This document shows, piece by piece, positions 38,480-47,718 of a DNA stretch of 64,000 nucleotides. The translations under genes and the position numbers were made by a program. Position 1 is the stretch's first letter, and each line of letters opens with the position of its first letter. The notes beneath the pieces were generated by a model, which saw only the letters and a program-made list of their open reading frames with translations, made no database searches and was not told the DNA's origin. Location of the stretch: assembly GCF_900114445.1 (NCBI RefSeq), contig NZ_FOTB01000001.1, positions 430,937 through 494,936 on the forward strand, read 5' to 3'. Origin of the DNA: Salinicoccus halodurans. Its GTDB lineage: Bacteria; Bacillota; Bacilli; Staphylococcales; Salinicoccaceae.

Positions 38480-38510
38480 GTAATTAGACGTAGGTTTAAT
38501 TACTTTTTTT
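38478..38510 (+). terminator. Terminator of panBCD
   Basis: AAGTAATTA (38478-38486) pairs with TAATTACTT (38497-38505), overlapping the panD stop, and runs into a T7 tract. Confidence 0.8.
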
Positions 38511-38527
38511 GTACAGGGAGGTGCAGC

Positions 38528-39517
38528 ATGATCAAAAAAGCATTCATATTTGTTCTGATATACATCATTGCGATTTTAATCGCTCCAGTGATACAGTCCT
38601 ATGACTTTAAAGAAGGGTTGAATATGCAGTATGCCGGAAAGTGGCTGGAAAACCACGTATACCCCGACTATGACAGGAGTGTCATCCATGAAGTGAACAG
38701 CACACAGACGCAGACAGTTGAAATCAGTATGGGTGAAAATTATGAGGCCGGAGATAAGGAAGTTCTGAGTTCAGAGTACAAAGGCGATTTTGTCGTCGAA
38801 GATGAACCTGGAATGTTCCGCCTTGTACTGGTGCAGGACGGCAAAGTAGCCGGCGGTTATACGAACAGCGACGATGTTTCCCTCAGCGATATAAATATTG
38901 AAGGACTTGACCGGGAAAAAGTCAGGGAAGTCTACGGGGAGCCGGAAGAATATATCGTAAAAGGTTTGAAGCGGCTCAGAGTAAACGAAGAAGGCTTCGA
39001 AGTGTTTGATCTTAAAGACAGCTATGTCTATTTCTTCTATGATCTGCATGAAGCGGATAAAGTGAATGGCATGCTGGTCCTGGATAAAGAACAGATCACC
39101 TCTATTGAAACACTCTATAACAATCCGCCGGCAGAAGAGAATTCCCGGCTGAATTATCTTGCTGTGAATGCTTCGCGCATCGAATATGGCCTGGAACCAT
39201 TGAAATATGATTCGGAAGCATCCAATGCCGCACTTGGACACAGCAGCGACATGGCACAGAATGATTACTTTGAACATGAGTCGCCTGACGGCGGTACATT
39301 GAAAGACCGAATCGAATCAAATGATGTGGCATACCGCAAGGCGGGAGAAAACATAGCGATGGGTCATACATCAGCAATATTTGCCCATCACAGCTTGTTG
39401 AATTCTGCAGACCATAGAGTCAACGTTCTGAGTCCTGATTTTACGCATCTCGGGACAGGGACTGCCTATGGCGGAGAAGATGTGCCTTATTACACTGAAA
39501 ATTATATACAAAAGTGA
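38528..39517 (+). CDS. Membrane-anchored CAP/SCP-domain protein
   Basis: The 329-residue protein has an N-terminal membrane helix (about 5-24), an extracytoplasmic CAP-associated domain (about 65-200) and a C-terminal CAP (cysteine-rich secretory/PR-1-like) domain with ALGHSSDMAQNDYFEH and AGENIAMG. Bacillus YlbC and staphylococcal homologues share the layout. The function is unknown, perhaps cell-wall related. GGGAGGTG precedes ATG 38528. Confidence 0.85.
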   Translation: MIKKAFIFVLIYIIAILIAPVIQSYDFKEGLNMQYAGKWLENHVYPDYDRSVIHEVNSTQTQTVEISMGENYEAGDKEVLSSEYKGDFVVEDEPGMFRLVLVQDGKVAGGYTNSDDVSLSDINIEGLDREKVREVYGEPEEYIVKGLKRLRVNEEGFEVFDLKDSYVYFFYDLHEADKVNGMLVLDKEQITSIETLYNNPPAEENSRLNYLAVNASRIEYGLEPLKYDSEASNAALGHSSDMAQNDYFEHESPDGGTLKDRIESNDVAYRKAGENIAMGHTSAIFAHHSLLNSADHRVNVLSPDFTHLGTGTAYGGEDVPYYTENYIQK

Positions 39518-39580
39518 ACCGGTATCCAAAAAGGATAAAATTAATCTTTTTATCTGGTTTATAAATGTTTACAAGGGGAA

Positions 39581-39736
39581 ATTATTAATTGGACGCGACA
39601 GGTTTTTCACTATCTGAAATCCATCCAAACTGAACGATTGAATGAGGGGATGCAATTGATTGGTAAAACACAGGATAAAGACATTAGTGAACAAAAAGAC
39701 ATACTTGAGCAAGTTAAAATAATACTCGGAAAATAA
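39581..39736 (+). other. Possible small ORF without a canonical start
   Basis: An open frame runs from about 39581 to TAA 39734-39736 and encodes a protein-like charged sequence ending ISEQKDILEQVKIILGK. AAGGGG at 39574-39578 is suitably placed for an ATT or similar start at 39584, but there is no ATG, GTG or TTG there in this frame. The only ATG, at 39650, lacks a spaced ribosome site and gives 28 residues. It may be a tiny gene with a rare start, or a relic. This and the hairpin below account for the gap between the CAP protein and lexA. Confidence 0.3.
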
Positions 39737-39789
39737 ATAGAGATACACCGGCTGTATTAAAAGGATGGATTGCCGGATAGTCAATATAG

Positions 39790-39817
39790 AAGGGCGTATG
39801 CAGATGCATACGCCCTT
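39790..39817. terminator. Terminator hairpin at the 3' end of lexA
   Basis: AAGGGCGTATGC (39790-39801) pairs perfectly with GCATACGCCCTT (39806-39817) around AGAT. It lies between the lexA stop and the convergent small ORF and may act on both strands, although neither T-tract is long. Confidence 0.7.
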
Positions 39818-39831
39818 TACTGTTTCACTGA

Positions 39832-40446
39832 TTAAAATTCGCGGAATAGACCGACCACTTTACCCAGTACTGTCACTGCATCCAGGTATATCGGATCCAT
39901 CGTCTGGTTTTCCGGCTGCAGTCTGTAATAGCCGTTCTCTTTATAAAATCTTTTAACTGTCGCTTCATCATCTTCAGTCATTGCAACGATGATGTCACCG
40001 TTGTGTGCAATGTTCTGTTTTCTTACAATCACCCGGTCCCCGTCATGTATACCTGTCTCGATCATGCTGTCGCCGACAACATTCAACAGGAAAATCTCGC
40101 TGTTATGATTTGCAGTGAAATGTTCTGGAAGCGGGAAGTACTCATCTACATTTTCAACAGCTGTAATTGGCAGACCTGCCGTAACTTTACCCAGTACCGG
40201 TACCTGGATCACCGGAGCGTACTGGCTGTTTTCCTCCATGACGATTTCAATCGCACGGGGTTTGGTCGGATCGCGTCTGATATAACCTTTATCCTGCAGT
40301 TTGGAGAGGTGCCCGTGTACAGTCGAACTTGACTGCAGACCGACAGCATTTCCAATTTCCCGAACACTTGGCGGATAGCCTTTTTCCTGAACGGTCCTCT
40401 TGATGTACTGATAAATTTGCTTTTGTCTGTCCGTTAACTCCTTCAT
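39832..40446 (-). CDS. lexA: SOS repressor LexA
   Basis: LexA represses DNA-damage genes until RecA filaments induce self-cleavage. The winged helix occupies residues 1-65. The Ala90-Gly91 cleavage site lies in KVTAGLPI, and the catalytic dyad is Ser127 (VVGDSMIE) and Lys165 (ATVKRFYK). GGAGG lies seven bases before ATG 40446. The gene diverges from the SosA-like gene, with SOS boxes between. Confidence 0.97.
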   Translation of the reverse strand: MKELTDRQKQIYQYIKRTVQEKGYPPSVREIGNAVGLQSSSTVHGHLSKLQDKGYIRRDPTKPRAIEIVMEENSQYAPVIQVPVLGKVTAGLPITAVENVDEYFPLPEHFTANHNSEIFLLNVVGDSMIETGIHDGDRVIVRKQNIAHNGDIIVAMTEDDEATVKRFYKENGYYRLQPENQTMDPIYLDAVTVLGKVVGLFREF

Positions 40447-40499
40447 ATTATACCTCCAGCTTTTATTAACTCAATTTTACCATATGAATATACGTGTTA

Positions 40500-40513
40500 C
40501 AAACATTTGTTCG
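40500..40513. promoter_or_regulatory. LexA box proximal to lexA
   Basis: CAAACATTTGTTCG resembles the operator CGAACATATGTTCG, with the right half intact. Its position suits autoregulation of lexA. Confidence 0.7.
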
Positions 40514-40521
40514 TAATGATG

Positions 40522-40550
40522 TTGACCCGGAACATCTGTTCTGTTATCAT
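40522..40550 (+). promoter_or_regulatory. SOS promoter of the SosA-like gene
   Basis: TTGACC (40522-40527) and TATCAT (40545-40550) are 17 bases apart. The LexA box GGAACATCTGTTCT (40529-40542) fills the spacer, so repressor binding would block RNA polymerase. Confidence 0.82.
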
Positions 40551-40585
40551 GATGATACAAACACACGTTCCAGGAGGAGATATTC

Positions 40586-40834
40586 ATGACATTGAAGGAA
40601 TTTCAGATGCTTTCTACCGTATTCGCTTTCGTATTGATTGCCGGTCTTATTTTCATGATACAGTCCCACAATGAAGAGAACATACATTCCGATGTTGCAT
40701 ATATAGATGAATTTCAGGTTGTTTCTTTTGAAGACGAACAAAACACATATGAGGAAACGGACGTTCCAGATGAACGGTATGCCGAACATACCAGGATGGA
40801 CCAATTGGTCGAATTGATCGGTTTTATAAAATGA
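40586..40834 (+). CDS. SOS-induced small membrane protein, SosA-like division inhibitor
   Basis: The 82-residue protein has a short cytoplasmic N-terminus, one membrane helix (about 8-26) and an acidic extracytoplasmic tail. It has no LysM domain, unlike Bacillus YneA. Divergence from lexA, the SOS promoter and the topology match staphylococcal SosA, which delays division during DNA damage. Sequence identity to SosA could not be checked, so function is inferred from position and shape. CCAGGAGGAG precedes ATG 40586. Confidence 0.72.
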   Translation: MTLKEFQMLSTVFAFVLIAGLIFMIQSHNEENIHSDVAYIDEFQVVSFEDEQNTYEETDVPDERYAEHTRMDQLVELIGFIK

Positions 40835-40837
40835 TTG

Positions 40838-40868
40838 AAAGTATGAGGATGGTCTCATACTTTTTTTT
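40838..40868 (+). terminator. Terminator of the SosA-like gene
   Basis: AAAGTATGAG (40838-40847) pairs with CTCATACTTT (40854-40863), with a six-base loop and T8. Confidence 0.92.
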
Positions 40869-40905
40869 ATGGTAAATTATAGAGGAATGGACGGGAGGGT
40901 TCATT

Positions 40906-41142
40906 ATGTTGGAAAATCATAAGCTGGAGCGGCTGAATGCACTTGCAGCAAAGAAAAAATCAGAGAACATATCCTCTGAGGAGCTGGAAGAGCTGAAAGG
41001 CCTTAGGGAAGCATATTTGAAAAACTTCAGGTCGTCATTCAGGAAACAGGTGGAAAACACCAAAGTCATAGACCCTGAAGGCAAAGATGTCACTCCCAAA
41101 AAGCTGAAACGCATACAGCAGAATAAAAACAATAAAAACTAA
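40906..41142 (+). CDS. ynzC: DUF896 protein (YnzC-like)
   Basis: This is a 78-residue basic helical-hairpin protein. It starts [17 protein letters not shown] and contains [17 protein letters not shown], both diagnostic of DUF896. It is placed between the SOS gene and tkt as in Bacillus (yneA-yneB-ynzC-tkt); yneB is missing. The function is unknown. It is followed by tkt after 13 bases. Confidence 0.9.
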   Translation: MLENHKLERLNALAAKKKSENISSEELEELKGLREAYLKNFRSSFRKQVENTKVIDPEGKDVTPKKLKRIQQNKNNKN

Positions 41143-41155
41143 AGGAGCTTGTGCA

Positions 41156-43141
41156 ATGACTTTTGATAAAACAGATCAGTTGGCAATCAATACTATCAGG
41201 ACACTTTCCATCGATGCTATAGAAAAAGCGAATTCCGGTCACCCAGGCCTGCCGATGGGGGCTGCGCCGATGGCGTATACGCTTTGGAGCCGTCATCTTA
41301 ATTTCAATCCGAATTCTGTAAAATGGTTCGACAGGGACCGTTTTGTACTGAGTGCGGGACATGGTTCCATGCTCATCTACAGTCTGCTGCATCTCTCGGG
41401 TGCACTTGAAATCGAAGAGCTGAAAGAATTCAGGCAATATGAATCCAAGACACCTGGACATCCAGAATTCAAGCATACAGACGGAGTGGAAATTACTACA
41501 GGGCCGCTTGGTCAGGGGCTTGCAATGAGTGTGGGTATGGCGATGGCTGAAAAGCATTTGGCTGCAAGGTACAACCGTGAAGGTATGGACGTTATCGACC
41601 ATTACACTTATGTCATTGCGAGCGACGGTGACCTTATGGAAGGCATCTCTCATGAAGCATCTTCTCTTGCGGGGCATGTCGGACTGGATAAATTGATTGT
41701 ATTGTACGATTCCAATGATATCTCCCTTGACGGAGACCTTGATATGAGTTTCTCCGAAGATATCCAAAAACGTTACGAAAGCTATAATTGGCATTATATC
41801 AGAGTCGAAGACGGCAATGATGTAGAGGAAATCGATAAGGCGATTACTGAAGCGAAGGCTTCAGATAAACCTGCGATGATCGAAGTGAAGACAATCATCG
41901 GCTACGGTTCCCCGAACAAGCAGGGCAAGAGTGCCTCGCACGGTGCACCGCTAGGCGCAGATGAAAGAAAAGCGGCATTTGAATATTACGGATTTGATCC
42001 GGAAAAAACATTTGAAGTGGATCCGTCTGTATACGACCGCTTCAGCGAAACATTGAAAATGCGCGGCAATGCCAAAGAGGCAGAGTGGAATAAAGTTCTC
42101 GAAGACTATCAATCCGCGCATCCCGACCTCTATAAAGAGTTCGATGATGCAATCAACGGAAGACTTGCAGAAGATTATGATAAGAATCTTCCGTACTATG
42201 AGGCGGGCGAGAAAAAAGCAACACGCGCCACTTCAAGCGATATGATACAGGTGCTGTCAGAAACAGTGCCGACGCTTTTCGGTGGTGCAGCTGACCTTGC
42301 GAGCAGTAATAAAACCAATGTCAAAGAAGAAGCGGATTTCTCCAAAGAGACACCGGAAGGGCGCAATGTATGGTTCGGTGTACGTGAATTTGGAATGGCT
42401 GCGGCTCTGAACGGCATGGCAGCCCACGGGGGTGTCCGTCCGTACGGTGGAACGTTCTTCGTATTCAGTGACTATCTGAAGCCGGCACTGCGTCTGAGTG
42501 CATTGATGAAACTTCCTGTGACATTTGTATTTACACATGACTCCATCGCAGTCGGCGAGGACGGCCCGACCCATGAGCCGGTGGAACAGCTTGCAGGACT
42601 CCGTGCGATTCCGAAACTGAATACGATCCGTCCGGCAGACGGCAATGAAACACGCGCTGCATGGAAAGTGGCAATGGAAGCGGAAGATGCTCCAACTGCG
42701 CTCGTCCTGACACGCCAGGATGTTGAAGCGATAGACGTACCTTATGAAAAAGTGGAAGAGGGCGTTAAGAAAGGTGGATATATCGCCTATGATGAAGGTG
42801 ACGAAGCGATTCTGTTCGCATCCGGAAGTGAAGTGCCACTCGCTGTAAATGTGGCCAAACAGCTTAAAACACAGGGGATAAATGTCAAAGTTGCATCCAT
42901 TCCGAACATGCAGCAGTTCTTCAATCAGGATAAAGAATACATTGACAGTGTTCTTAATCCTCATATTGAAAACAGGACAGCGGTCGAGATGGCAGCGGGC
43001 CTTGGCTGGCATCGTTTTGTAGGCCTGAACGGCAAGCTTCACACGATTGACACATATGGTGCCAGCGCTCCTGGAGATCTTGTCATTGAGAAATACGGCT
43101 TTACGGTCGAGAGAGTACTGCAAACTGTATTAGACAAATAA
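41156..43141 (+). CDS. tkt: Transketolase
   Basis: Transketolase moves two-carbon units in the pentose phosphate pathway using thiamine diphosphate. The 661-residue protein has [17 protein letters not shown] near the N-terminus, the TPP motif [13 protein letters not shown] with its downstream N (about 155-190), and the transketolase signature [19 protein letters not shown] precedes ATG 41156. Confidence 0.97.
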   Translation: MTFDKTDQLAINTIRTLSIDAIEKANSGHPGLPMGAAPMAYTLWSRHLNFNPNSVKWFDRDRFVLSAGHGSMLIYSLLHLSGALEIEELKEFRQYESKTPGHPEFKHTDGVEITTGPLGQGLAMSVGMAMAEKHLAARYNREGMDVIDHYTYVIASDGDLMEGISHEASSLAGHVGLDKLIVLYDSNDISLDGDLDMSFSEDIQKRYESYNWHYIRVEDGNDVEEIDKAITEAKASDKPAMIEVKTIIGYGSPNKQGKSASHGAPLGADERKAAFEYYGFDPEKTFEVDPSVYDRFSETLKMRGNAKEAEWNKVLEDYQSAHPDLYKEFDDAINGRLAEDYDKNLPYYEAGEKKATRATSSDMIQVLSETVPTLFGGAADLASSNKTNVKEEADFSKETPEGRNVWFGVREFGMAAALNGMAAHGGVRPYGGTFFVFSDYLKPALRLSALMKLPVTFVFTHDSIAVGEDGPTHEPVEQLAGLRAIPKLNTIRPADGNETRAAWKVAMEAEDAPTALVLTRQDVEAIDVPYEKVEEGVKKGGYIAYDEGDEAILFASGSEVPLAVNVAKQLKTQGINVKVASIPNMQQFFNQDKEYIDSVLNPHIENRTAVEMAAGLGWHRFVGLNGKLHTIDTYGASAPGDLVIEKYGFTVERVLQTVLDK

Positions 43142-43207
43142 CTTGTTGAAAAACACCTGTTTTTAATGTAAACTTTATAATGGTCTACGAAGAAAGAGGT
43201 GAGCAGT

Positions 43208-43465
43208 TTGGCTACTTGGATTTGGATAATTATTGTTACAGTTGCACTCATCGGTGGCGTTGCACTGGGATTCTTTATTGCGAGAAAGTATATGATGGAC
43301 TATCTTGAAAAGAACCCGCCTATTAATGAAGACATGCTCAGAATGATGATGATGCAGATGGGACAAAAACCTTCCCAGAAGAAGATTAATCAGATGATGA
43401 CAATGATGAATAAGCAAACGGATTCTAAAGATGCAAAAAACCGCGCTAAAGCCGCGAAGAAATAG
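43208..43465 (+). CDS. yneF: YneF family small membrane protein
   Basis: This 85-residue protein has one N-terminal membrane helix followed by [20 protein letters not shown] and [20 protein letters not shown], which are nearly invariant in YneF. TTG 43208 is preferred, with AGAGGTGA about eight bases upstream. The function is unknown; the gene is widely conserved in Bacillales next to tkt. In Bacillus ccdA comes next, but here 12 kb intervene. Confidence 0.92.
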   Translation: MATWIWIIIVTVALIGGVALGFFIARKYMMDYLEKNPPINEDMLRMMMMQMGQKPSQKKINQMMTMMNKQTDSKDAKNRAKAAKK

Positions 43466-43471
43466 AAATGG

Positions 43472-43506
43472 AACCTCTCTGCAGAAGCAGGGAGGTTTAT
43501 TTTTTT
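43472..43506 (+). terminator. Terminator of yneF
   Basis: AACCTCTCTGC (43472-43482) pairs with GCAGGGAGGTT (43487-43497), 11 pairs with one G-U, followed by TATTTTTTT. Confidence 0.92.
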
Positions 43507-43544
43507 AGAATCTGCTGTAATTTTGAATAAATATTTATTTCTTA

Positions 43545-43578
43545 AACACTTTGTTACCGATGTGACGAAGTGTTTTTT
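43545..43578 (+). terminator. Second terminator-like hairpin downstream of yneF
   Basis: AACACTTTGTTAC (43545-43557) pairs with GTGACGAAGTGTT (43562-43574), 13 pairs including G-U, followed by T-rich sequence. No gene lies between it and the yneF terminator, so it either backs up that terminator or ends a short RNA. Confidence 0.65.
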
Positions 43579-43683
43579 CATTTAAAATGTTTATAGATGA
43601 AATAAAATTATAAATTTTGGAAACATTACCATTTTTCAAAATATTAATTGATTGAGCATAAACATTCAGGAGGGGGATATGAA

Positions 43684-44679
43684 ATGAACAAGAAGTATTT
43701 TATACTTTTCTTTGTTCTTGTACTGACACTGGCACTTGCTGCTTGTACTGATGATTCATCAGTGGACAGCGATGTCGAAGAGAGTACGGGGGGAGAAGAA
43801 GGATCTGATGAAAATGCAACTGGAGACGGCGGAGGCAAAGATCTGAACATTGCGATGATGGATGATGTGGTCACGTTGGATCCGCATGGCAGTAATGATT
43901 CAGCTTCAGCACAGGTCAGAAGGAATATTTACGAGACCTTAGTGTTCCAGGAATCAGACATGGCGCTTGCTCCGGGACTTGCTGAAGAGTGGGAAGCAGC
44001 TGAAGACGATGTTTGGAATATGAAACTGAGAGAAGGGACAACATTCCACAACGGTTCTGAGTTCACGGCAGAAGATGTCAAAGCGACACTTGACCGGGTC
44101 CGGGATACGGCAGTTGCATCGGAAGTTGCCTTCCTTTTCGAAATGATCGATGAGGTCGAAGTGGTCGGGGATTACGAAGTCAATCTACATACAGAATTTC
44201 CGTTCGCACCACTTCCAAGTCATCTTGCCCATAATACGGCAGGAATCATGAGCAAAGAGCTGATCGATCAGGATTATCAGGCGGCACTCGATGAAGCAGG
44301 TGTTGAGATGACTGCTGACGAATATTACGAACTGCGTGCTGAAGGCGGTTCTGAGTATGAGGATGTTGCGGAACAGATTTCTGAATACACCGGGGGAGTC
44401 ATCGGTTCACAAAGTGACGGGACGAATCATCTGATGCTGCAATCGAGAACTTCAGGTGAAGAGACTGTTCTTGAGAAATTCGATGATTTCCAGGGTGGAG
44501 ACCGCAGCTTCGAAACAGTCACTTTCCGTGTAATTCCAGAGAACGGTGCACGCATGGCCGAGCTTGAAACAGGCGGCATACAAATTGCAGGAGACGTCGA
44601 TTCAAGCAGTGCCGTACGTGTTGTAGAACTTGATCCAGTCGGAAACATTCGAATTGAAAATGTTTCATTTGTAGAATAA
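43684..44679 (+). pseudogene. Truncated family-5 solute-binding lipoprotein (peptide/nickel type)
   Basis: The N-terminus is a lipoprotein signal with lipobox LALAAC (Cys21) and a linker rich in Gly, Glu and Asp. The body matches the N-terminal half of extracellular peptide-binding proteins (DVVTLDPHGSND, LAPGLAEEWE, EFTAEDVKATLDRV, then ETVTFRVIPENGARMAEL). It stops at residue 331, where family members continue for about 180-200 residues, and no remainder is found downstream. A terminator follows the stop. No permease or ATPase genes adjoin. It is probably a truncated gene; a functional half-protein cannot be excluded. AGGAGGGGG precedes ATG 43684. Confidence 0.75.
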
Positions 44680-44689
44680 CGATAACTTT

Positions 44690-44724
44690 GTCCAAAGGCT
44701 TTTACAGTCTTTGGACTATTTTTA
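44690..44724 (+). terminator. Terminator after the truncated binding protein
   Basis: GTCCAAAG (44690-44697) and CTTTGGAC (44709-44716) form a perfect 8-bp stem with an 11-base loop, followed by TATTTTT. Confidence 0.8.
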
Positions 44725-44832
44725 TGCAGAAGTGTTTACATTCCTACTGAATTTATATACTATCAGTTTATTGTCTTTTTAGTTATATTTTATCGTATAG
44801 TTAATAATAGTAATTAAAATGGGAGCAATGTT

Positions 44833-46365
44833 ATGAAAAAGAATAATAGAATGGTGAAAATCCTGAATTGGATAGAAAATACAGGGAATAAACTCCCGCA
44901 TCCGGTGACCATTTTTGCACTTTTCACTTTGGCTGTTGTCGTTCTTTCGCATATCCTCTACATGATGGATGTCAGCGTGACTTATAACGGCGTCAATAAT
45001 GAAACGATGGAACGTGAGATGATTACGGTGGAGGCGATCAGCCTGCTTGTGCCGGACGGCATCGCCTATATGTTCACGAGTGTGGTGGAGAATTTCACGA
45101 CTTTCGTTGCACTTGGTCCCGTACTGGTTGCTATGCTTGGTGTGGGAATCGCTGAAAAAAGCGGCTATATCAGTGCGTTCATGACAAATACAGTCACCCG
45201 GGCACCTTCAAAACTCGTCACTCCGATTGTCGTGCTCATGGGTGTCCTGTCCAATGCGGCAGCATCAGTGGGCTATGTCGTACTGGTTCCGCTTGGCGCA
45301 ATCATATTTTTAGGGTTCAGACGCCATCCGCTCGCAGGACTTGCGGCAGCATTTGCAGGTGTCTCCGGCGGTTACTCTGCCAATCTGGTATTGGGGACGA
45401 ATGATCCACTGCTGAGTGGTATTTCAACAGAAGCTTCACACCTGATCGACCCGGGGTATACAGTGCTTGCAACGGATAACTGGTTCTTCATGTTTGCCTC
45501 CACATTCATCATTGTAATACTCGGTACACTGATTACGGATAAATTGGTTGAGCCGAGACTCGGTTCTTATGAGGGGAGCCTTGAAGGATCAGATGGCAAT
45601 GGCATCAGTACATTGGAGAGAAAAGGGCTTCTGTGGGCGAACATTTCAGCTATCGCTGTCATCCTCGGAGTCGGACTTCTCGTTTTGATCCCCGGTGCGC
45701 CGCTTCAGGGTGAGGACAAAAGCATCATAAACTCTCCGTTCATCGACAGTATCATCTTCATCATGATGCTCGTCTTCCTTGTGCCGGGTGTAGTATATGG
45801 CGCGGTCACCAAAGAGATCAGAAATGACAAAGACATCGCAGAACTGATGACAGACTCTTTGAGTACAATGTCGGGATTCATCGTGTTGATTTTCTTTGCC
45901 GCGCAGTTCGTTGCATTTTTCAATTATACGAACCTGGGAACAATCATCGCAGTCAACGGCGCTTCTCTGCTGGAAGCGATGAATCTAAGCGGTGTAACAG
46001 TGCTGACGGCATTGATATTCATCACAGCAGTCGTAAATCTGTTCATGGCTGCGGATTCAGCCAAATGGGCGATAATGGCACCGGTATTCGTCCCGATGTT
46101 CATGCAGCTCGGAATAGCACCGGAAGTGACTCAGACAGCTTACAGAATAGGGGATTCGTCGACGAATATCATTTCTCCGCTTATGCCGTTCTTTCCGCTG
46201 ATCGTTGCATTCGCGCAGCGCTACGGTAAAGAGAATGGTATTGGTACCGTCGTGTCCCTCATGCTGCCGTATTCCGTCATTTTCATTATCGTATGGTCAA
46301 TATTCTTTATCATATGGTACATGATGGGTATATCGACGGGACCGGGAGCGAGTTTGGTTTATTAA
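44833..46365 (+). CDS. AbgT-family transporter
   Basis: This is a 510-residue polytopic membrane protein of the AbgT family, whose members take up p-aminobenzoyl-glutamate or, in characterised cases, export sulfonamides. Family features include the opening IENTGNKLPHPVTIFALF, the re-entrant-loop region SNAAASVGYVVLVPLGA, and GTNDPLLSGIST and DSSTNIISPLMPFFP near the second half. GGGAGC precedes ATG 44833. The natural substrate is not clear; no folate gene adjoins. Confidence 0.88.
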   Translation: MKKNNRMVKILNWIENTGNKLPHPVTIFALFTLAVVVLSHILYMMDVSVTYNGVNNETMEREMITVEAISLLVPDGIAYMFTSVVENFTTFVALGPVLVAMLGVGIAEKSGYISAFMTNTVTRAPSKLVTPIVVLMGVLSNAAASVGYVVLVPLGAIIFLGFRRHPLAGLAAAFAGVSGGYSANLVLGTNDPLLSGISTEASHLIDPGYTVLATDNWFFMFASTFIIVILGTLITDKLVEPRLGSYEGSLEGSDGNGISTLERKGLLWANISAIAVILGVGLLVLIPGAPLQGEDKSIINSPFIDSIIFIMMLVFLVPGVVYGAVTKEIRNDKDIAELMTDSLSTMSGFIVLIFFAAQFVAFFNYTNLGTIIAVNGASLLEAMNLSGVTVLTALIFITAVVNLFMAADSAKWAIMAPVFVPMFMQLGIAPEVTQTAYRIGDSSTNIISPLMPFFPLIVAFAQRYGKENGIGTVVSLMLPYSVIFIIVWSIFFIIWYMMGISTGPGASLVY

Positions 46366-46387
46366 TAGATATGACTAACAGTATGAA

Positions 46388-46424
46388 AAGAAGACAAACC
46401 CTTTTGATAGGGGTTTGTCTTCTT
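46388..46424. terminator. Bidirectional terminator between abgT-like gene and methyltransferase
   Basis: AAGAAGACAAACCC (46388-46401) pairs with GGGTTTGTCTTCTT (46411-46424), 14 perfect pairs. It lies three bases from the stop of the convergent minus-strand gene; the tails are short but T-rich on both strands. Confidence 0.88.
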
Positions 46425-46426
46425 GT

Positions 46427-47479
46427 TTACGCCTTCGTTTTATATTCAGTGATATGTTCCTGCAGTGTTTCATCCTTTCCAAACAGGAAATGCTTATGCA
46501 TGTCCGGTGAATATTTGGAATTGACCGTCTCCAATCCGACTGCTTCTGCGACAGCACGAAGCATGGCGGGTGAAGCACCGCAGCAAAGTCCGATGTAATT
46601 GATTCCTGAATCATGTGCTTCTTTTGCCCACTCCGCAAGCTCATACCTGTTGTGATACAGTGGATCGAGTGCTGTAGGGAACGTTGTGTCCGTTGGAAGA
46701 TGGCAGCTGCATCCGCCGTCCGGCAGATTGAAGAATGTTGGATTTTCTTCAGTTGTACGATAAGGCAAAGGCAAAGCCCCGACATATCCTGTAGTATTTT
46801 TACGTATTTTTTCCAGATAGGGCTGCATAGTATCCGGCCCCCTGAAGCAGTTCATGCCGACAACCAGTGCACCATTCTCCTCGAGGATTTTGCAGGATTC
46901 CTCTACGGTATATCCATCACGCAAGATGTTTTCACCCATCAGCCCGAGGGTGATGACAGCAGGCAGATCATATTTTTTGATTTCCTCCAGAGCGATTAAT
47001 GCCTCTTCATGATAATAGTATGTTTCTCCATTGATATAGTCCACGCCTTCATCTTTACACCATGAAACCATCTCATTGAATATGGACCTTACCTTTTCTT
47101 TAGAGGCAGGATCATCAGGATTGAATATATTAGTGTTTGAAATATTGCCGGCGACCAGCGCTTCTTCTGACGGATGTTCTTTTGCGACTTCTTTCGCCAA
47201 TTTGATTGCATTTCTGTTCAATGGTTCAAGAAGATCCTCTTTGCCGATGATCCTCATCTTTTCACGGTGTGCATTGTATGTGAAGGCAAGCACCACATCG
47301 GATCCCGCATTCATATAATCACGGTAGACCTGTTTCAATGCTTCCGGATTTTCAAGTGCCACTTCCGGTACAAATGAACCTGCCTGAAGATAGCCCCTTC
47401 GCTCCAATTCGAATAAATAACCTTCACCAACAATGACGGTACCTTGTTCCAGACGTTCCTTTAAACTTCTTTTGCTCAT
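46427..47479 (-). CDS. Homocysteine S-methyltransferase family protein
   Basis: The protein (350 residues) is a zinc-dependent methyltransferase of the homocysteine/betaine methyltransferase family that makes methionine. The zinc ligands are Cys211 (VVGMNC) and the Cys299-Cys300 pair (IGLCCGAS). It is a stand-alone domain without the MTHFR fusion of YitJ. A SAM-I riboswitch in its leader supports a role in methionine synthesis. The methyl donor (S-methylmethionine, betaine or other) cannot be read from sequence. GGAGGCG precedes ATG 47479. Confidence 0.85.
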   Translation of the reverse strand: MSKRSLKERLEQGTVIVGEGYLFELERRGYLQAGSFVPEVALENPEALKQVYRDYMNAGSDVVLAFTYNAHREKMRIIGKEDLLEPLNRNAIKLAKEVAKEHPSEEALVAGNISNTNIFNPDDPASKEKVRSIFNEMVSWCKDEGVDYINGETYYYHEEALIALEEIKKYDLPAVITLGLMGENILRDGYTVEESCKILEENGALVVGMNCFRGPDTMQPYLEKIRKNTTGYVGALPLPYRTTEENPTFFNLPDGGCSCHLPTDTTFPTALDPLYHNRYELAEWAKEAHDSGINYIGLCCGASPAMLRAVAEAVGLETVNSKYSPDMHKHFLFGKDETLQEHITEYKTKA

Positions 47480-47538
47480 TTCTTTCGCCTCCTGATGGTA
47501 TTGATATTAATAGCCGGAAGATATTCGGGAATTTAAAA

Positions 47539-47568
47539 TGCCCTCTGCTTTTGAGAAAGAAGAGGGCA
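47539..47568 (-). terminator. SAM-riboswitch terminator (minus strand)
   Basis: TGCCCTCT (47539-47546) pairs with AGAGGGCA (47561-47568). On the minus strand it is followed by TTTTAAAT. The antiterminator can pair minus-strand AAGAGG (47587-47592) with CCTCTT (47560-47565). Confidence 0.85.
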
Positions 47569-47589
47569 ATGTATATATTAAAGTCTCCT

Positions 47590-47686
47590 CTTATCTTCTA
47601 GCGTGATGCTACTGGAATTAGCACAGTACTTTATATGCCTGTTGCCGAAGCGTCATAGGGCCAGTCCCTCGACTTCTCTGGATAAG
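47590..47686 (-). promoter_or_regulatory. SAM-I (S-box) riboswitch upstream of the methyltransferase
   Basis: Read on the minus strand, P1 is CTTATC with GATAAG. The core shows CCAGAGAAGTCGAGGGACTG, GGCCCTATGA, CGGCAAC and GTGCTAATTCC in the expected order. High SAM should favour termination before the gene. Confidence 0.95.
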
Positions 47687-47718
47687 AAAGTGTATCGAAT
47701 ATTTAATTGTTGTTTATC

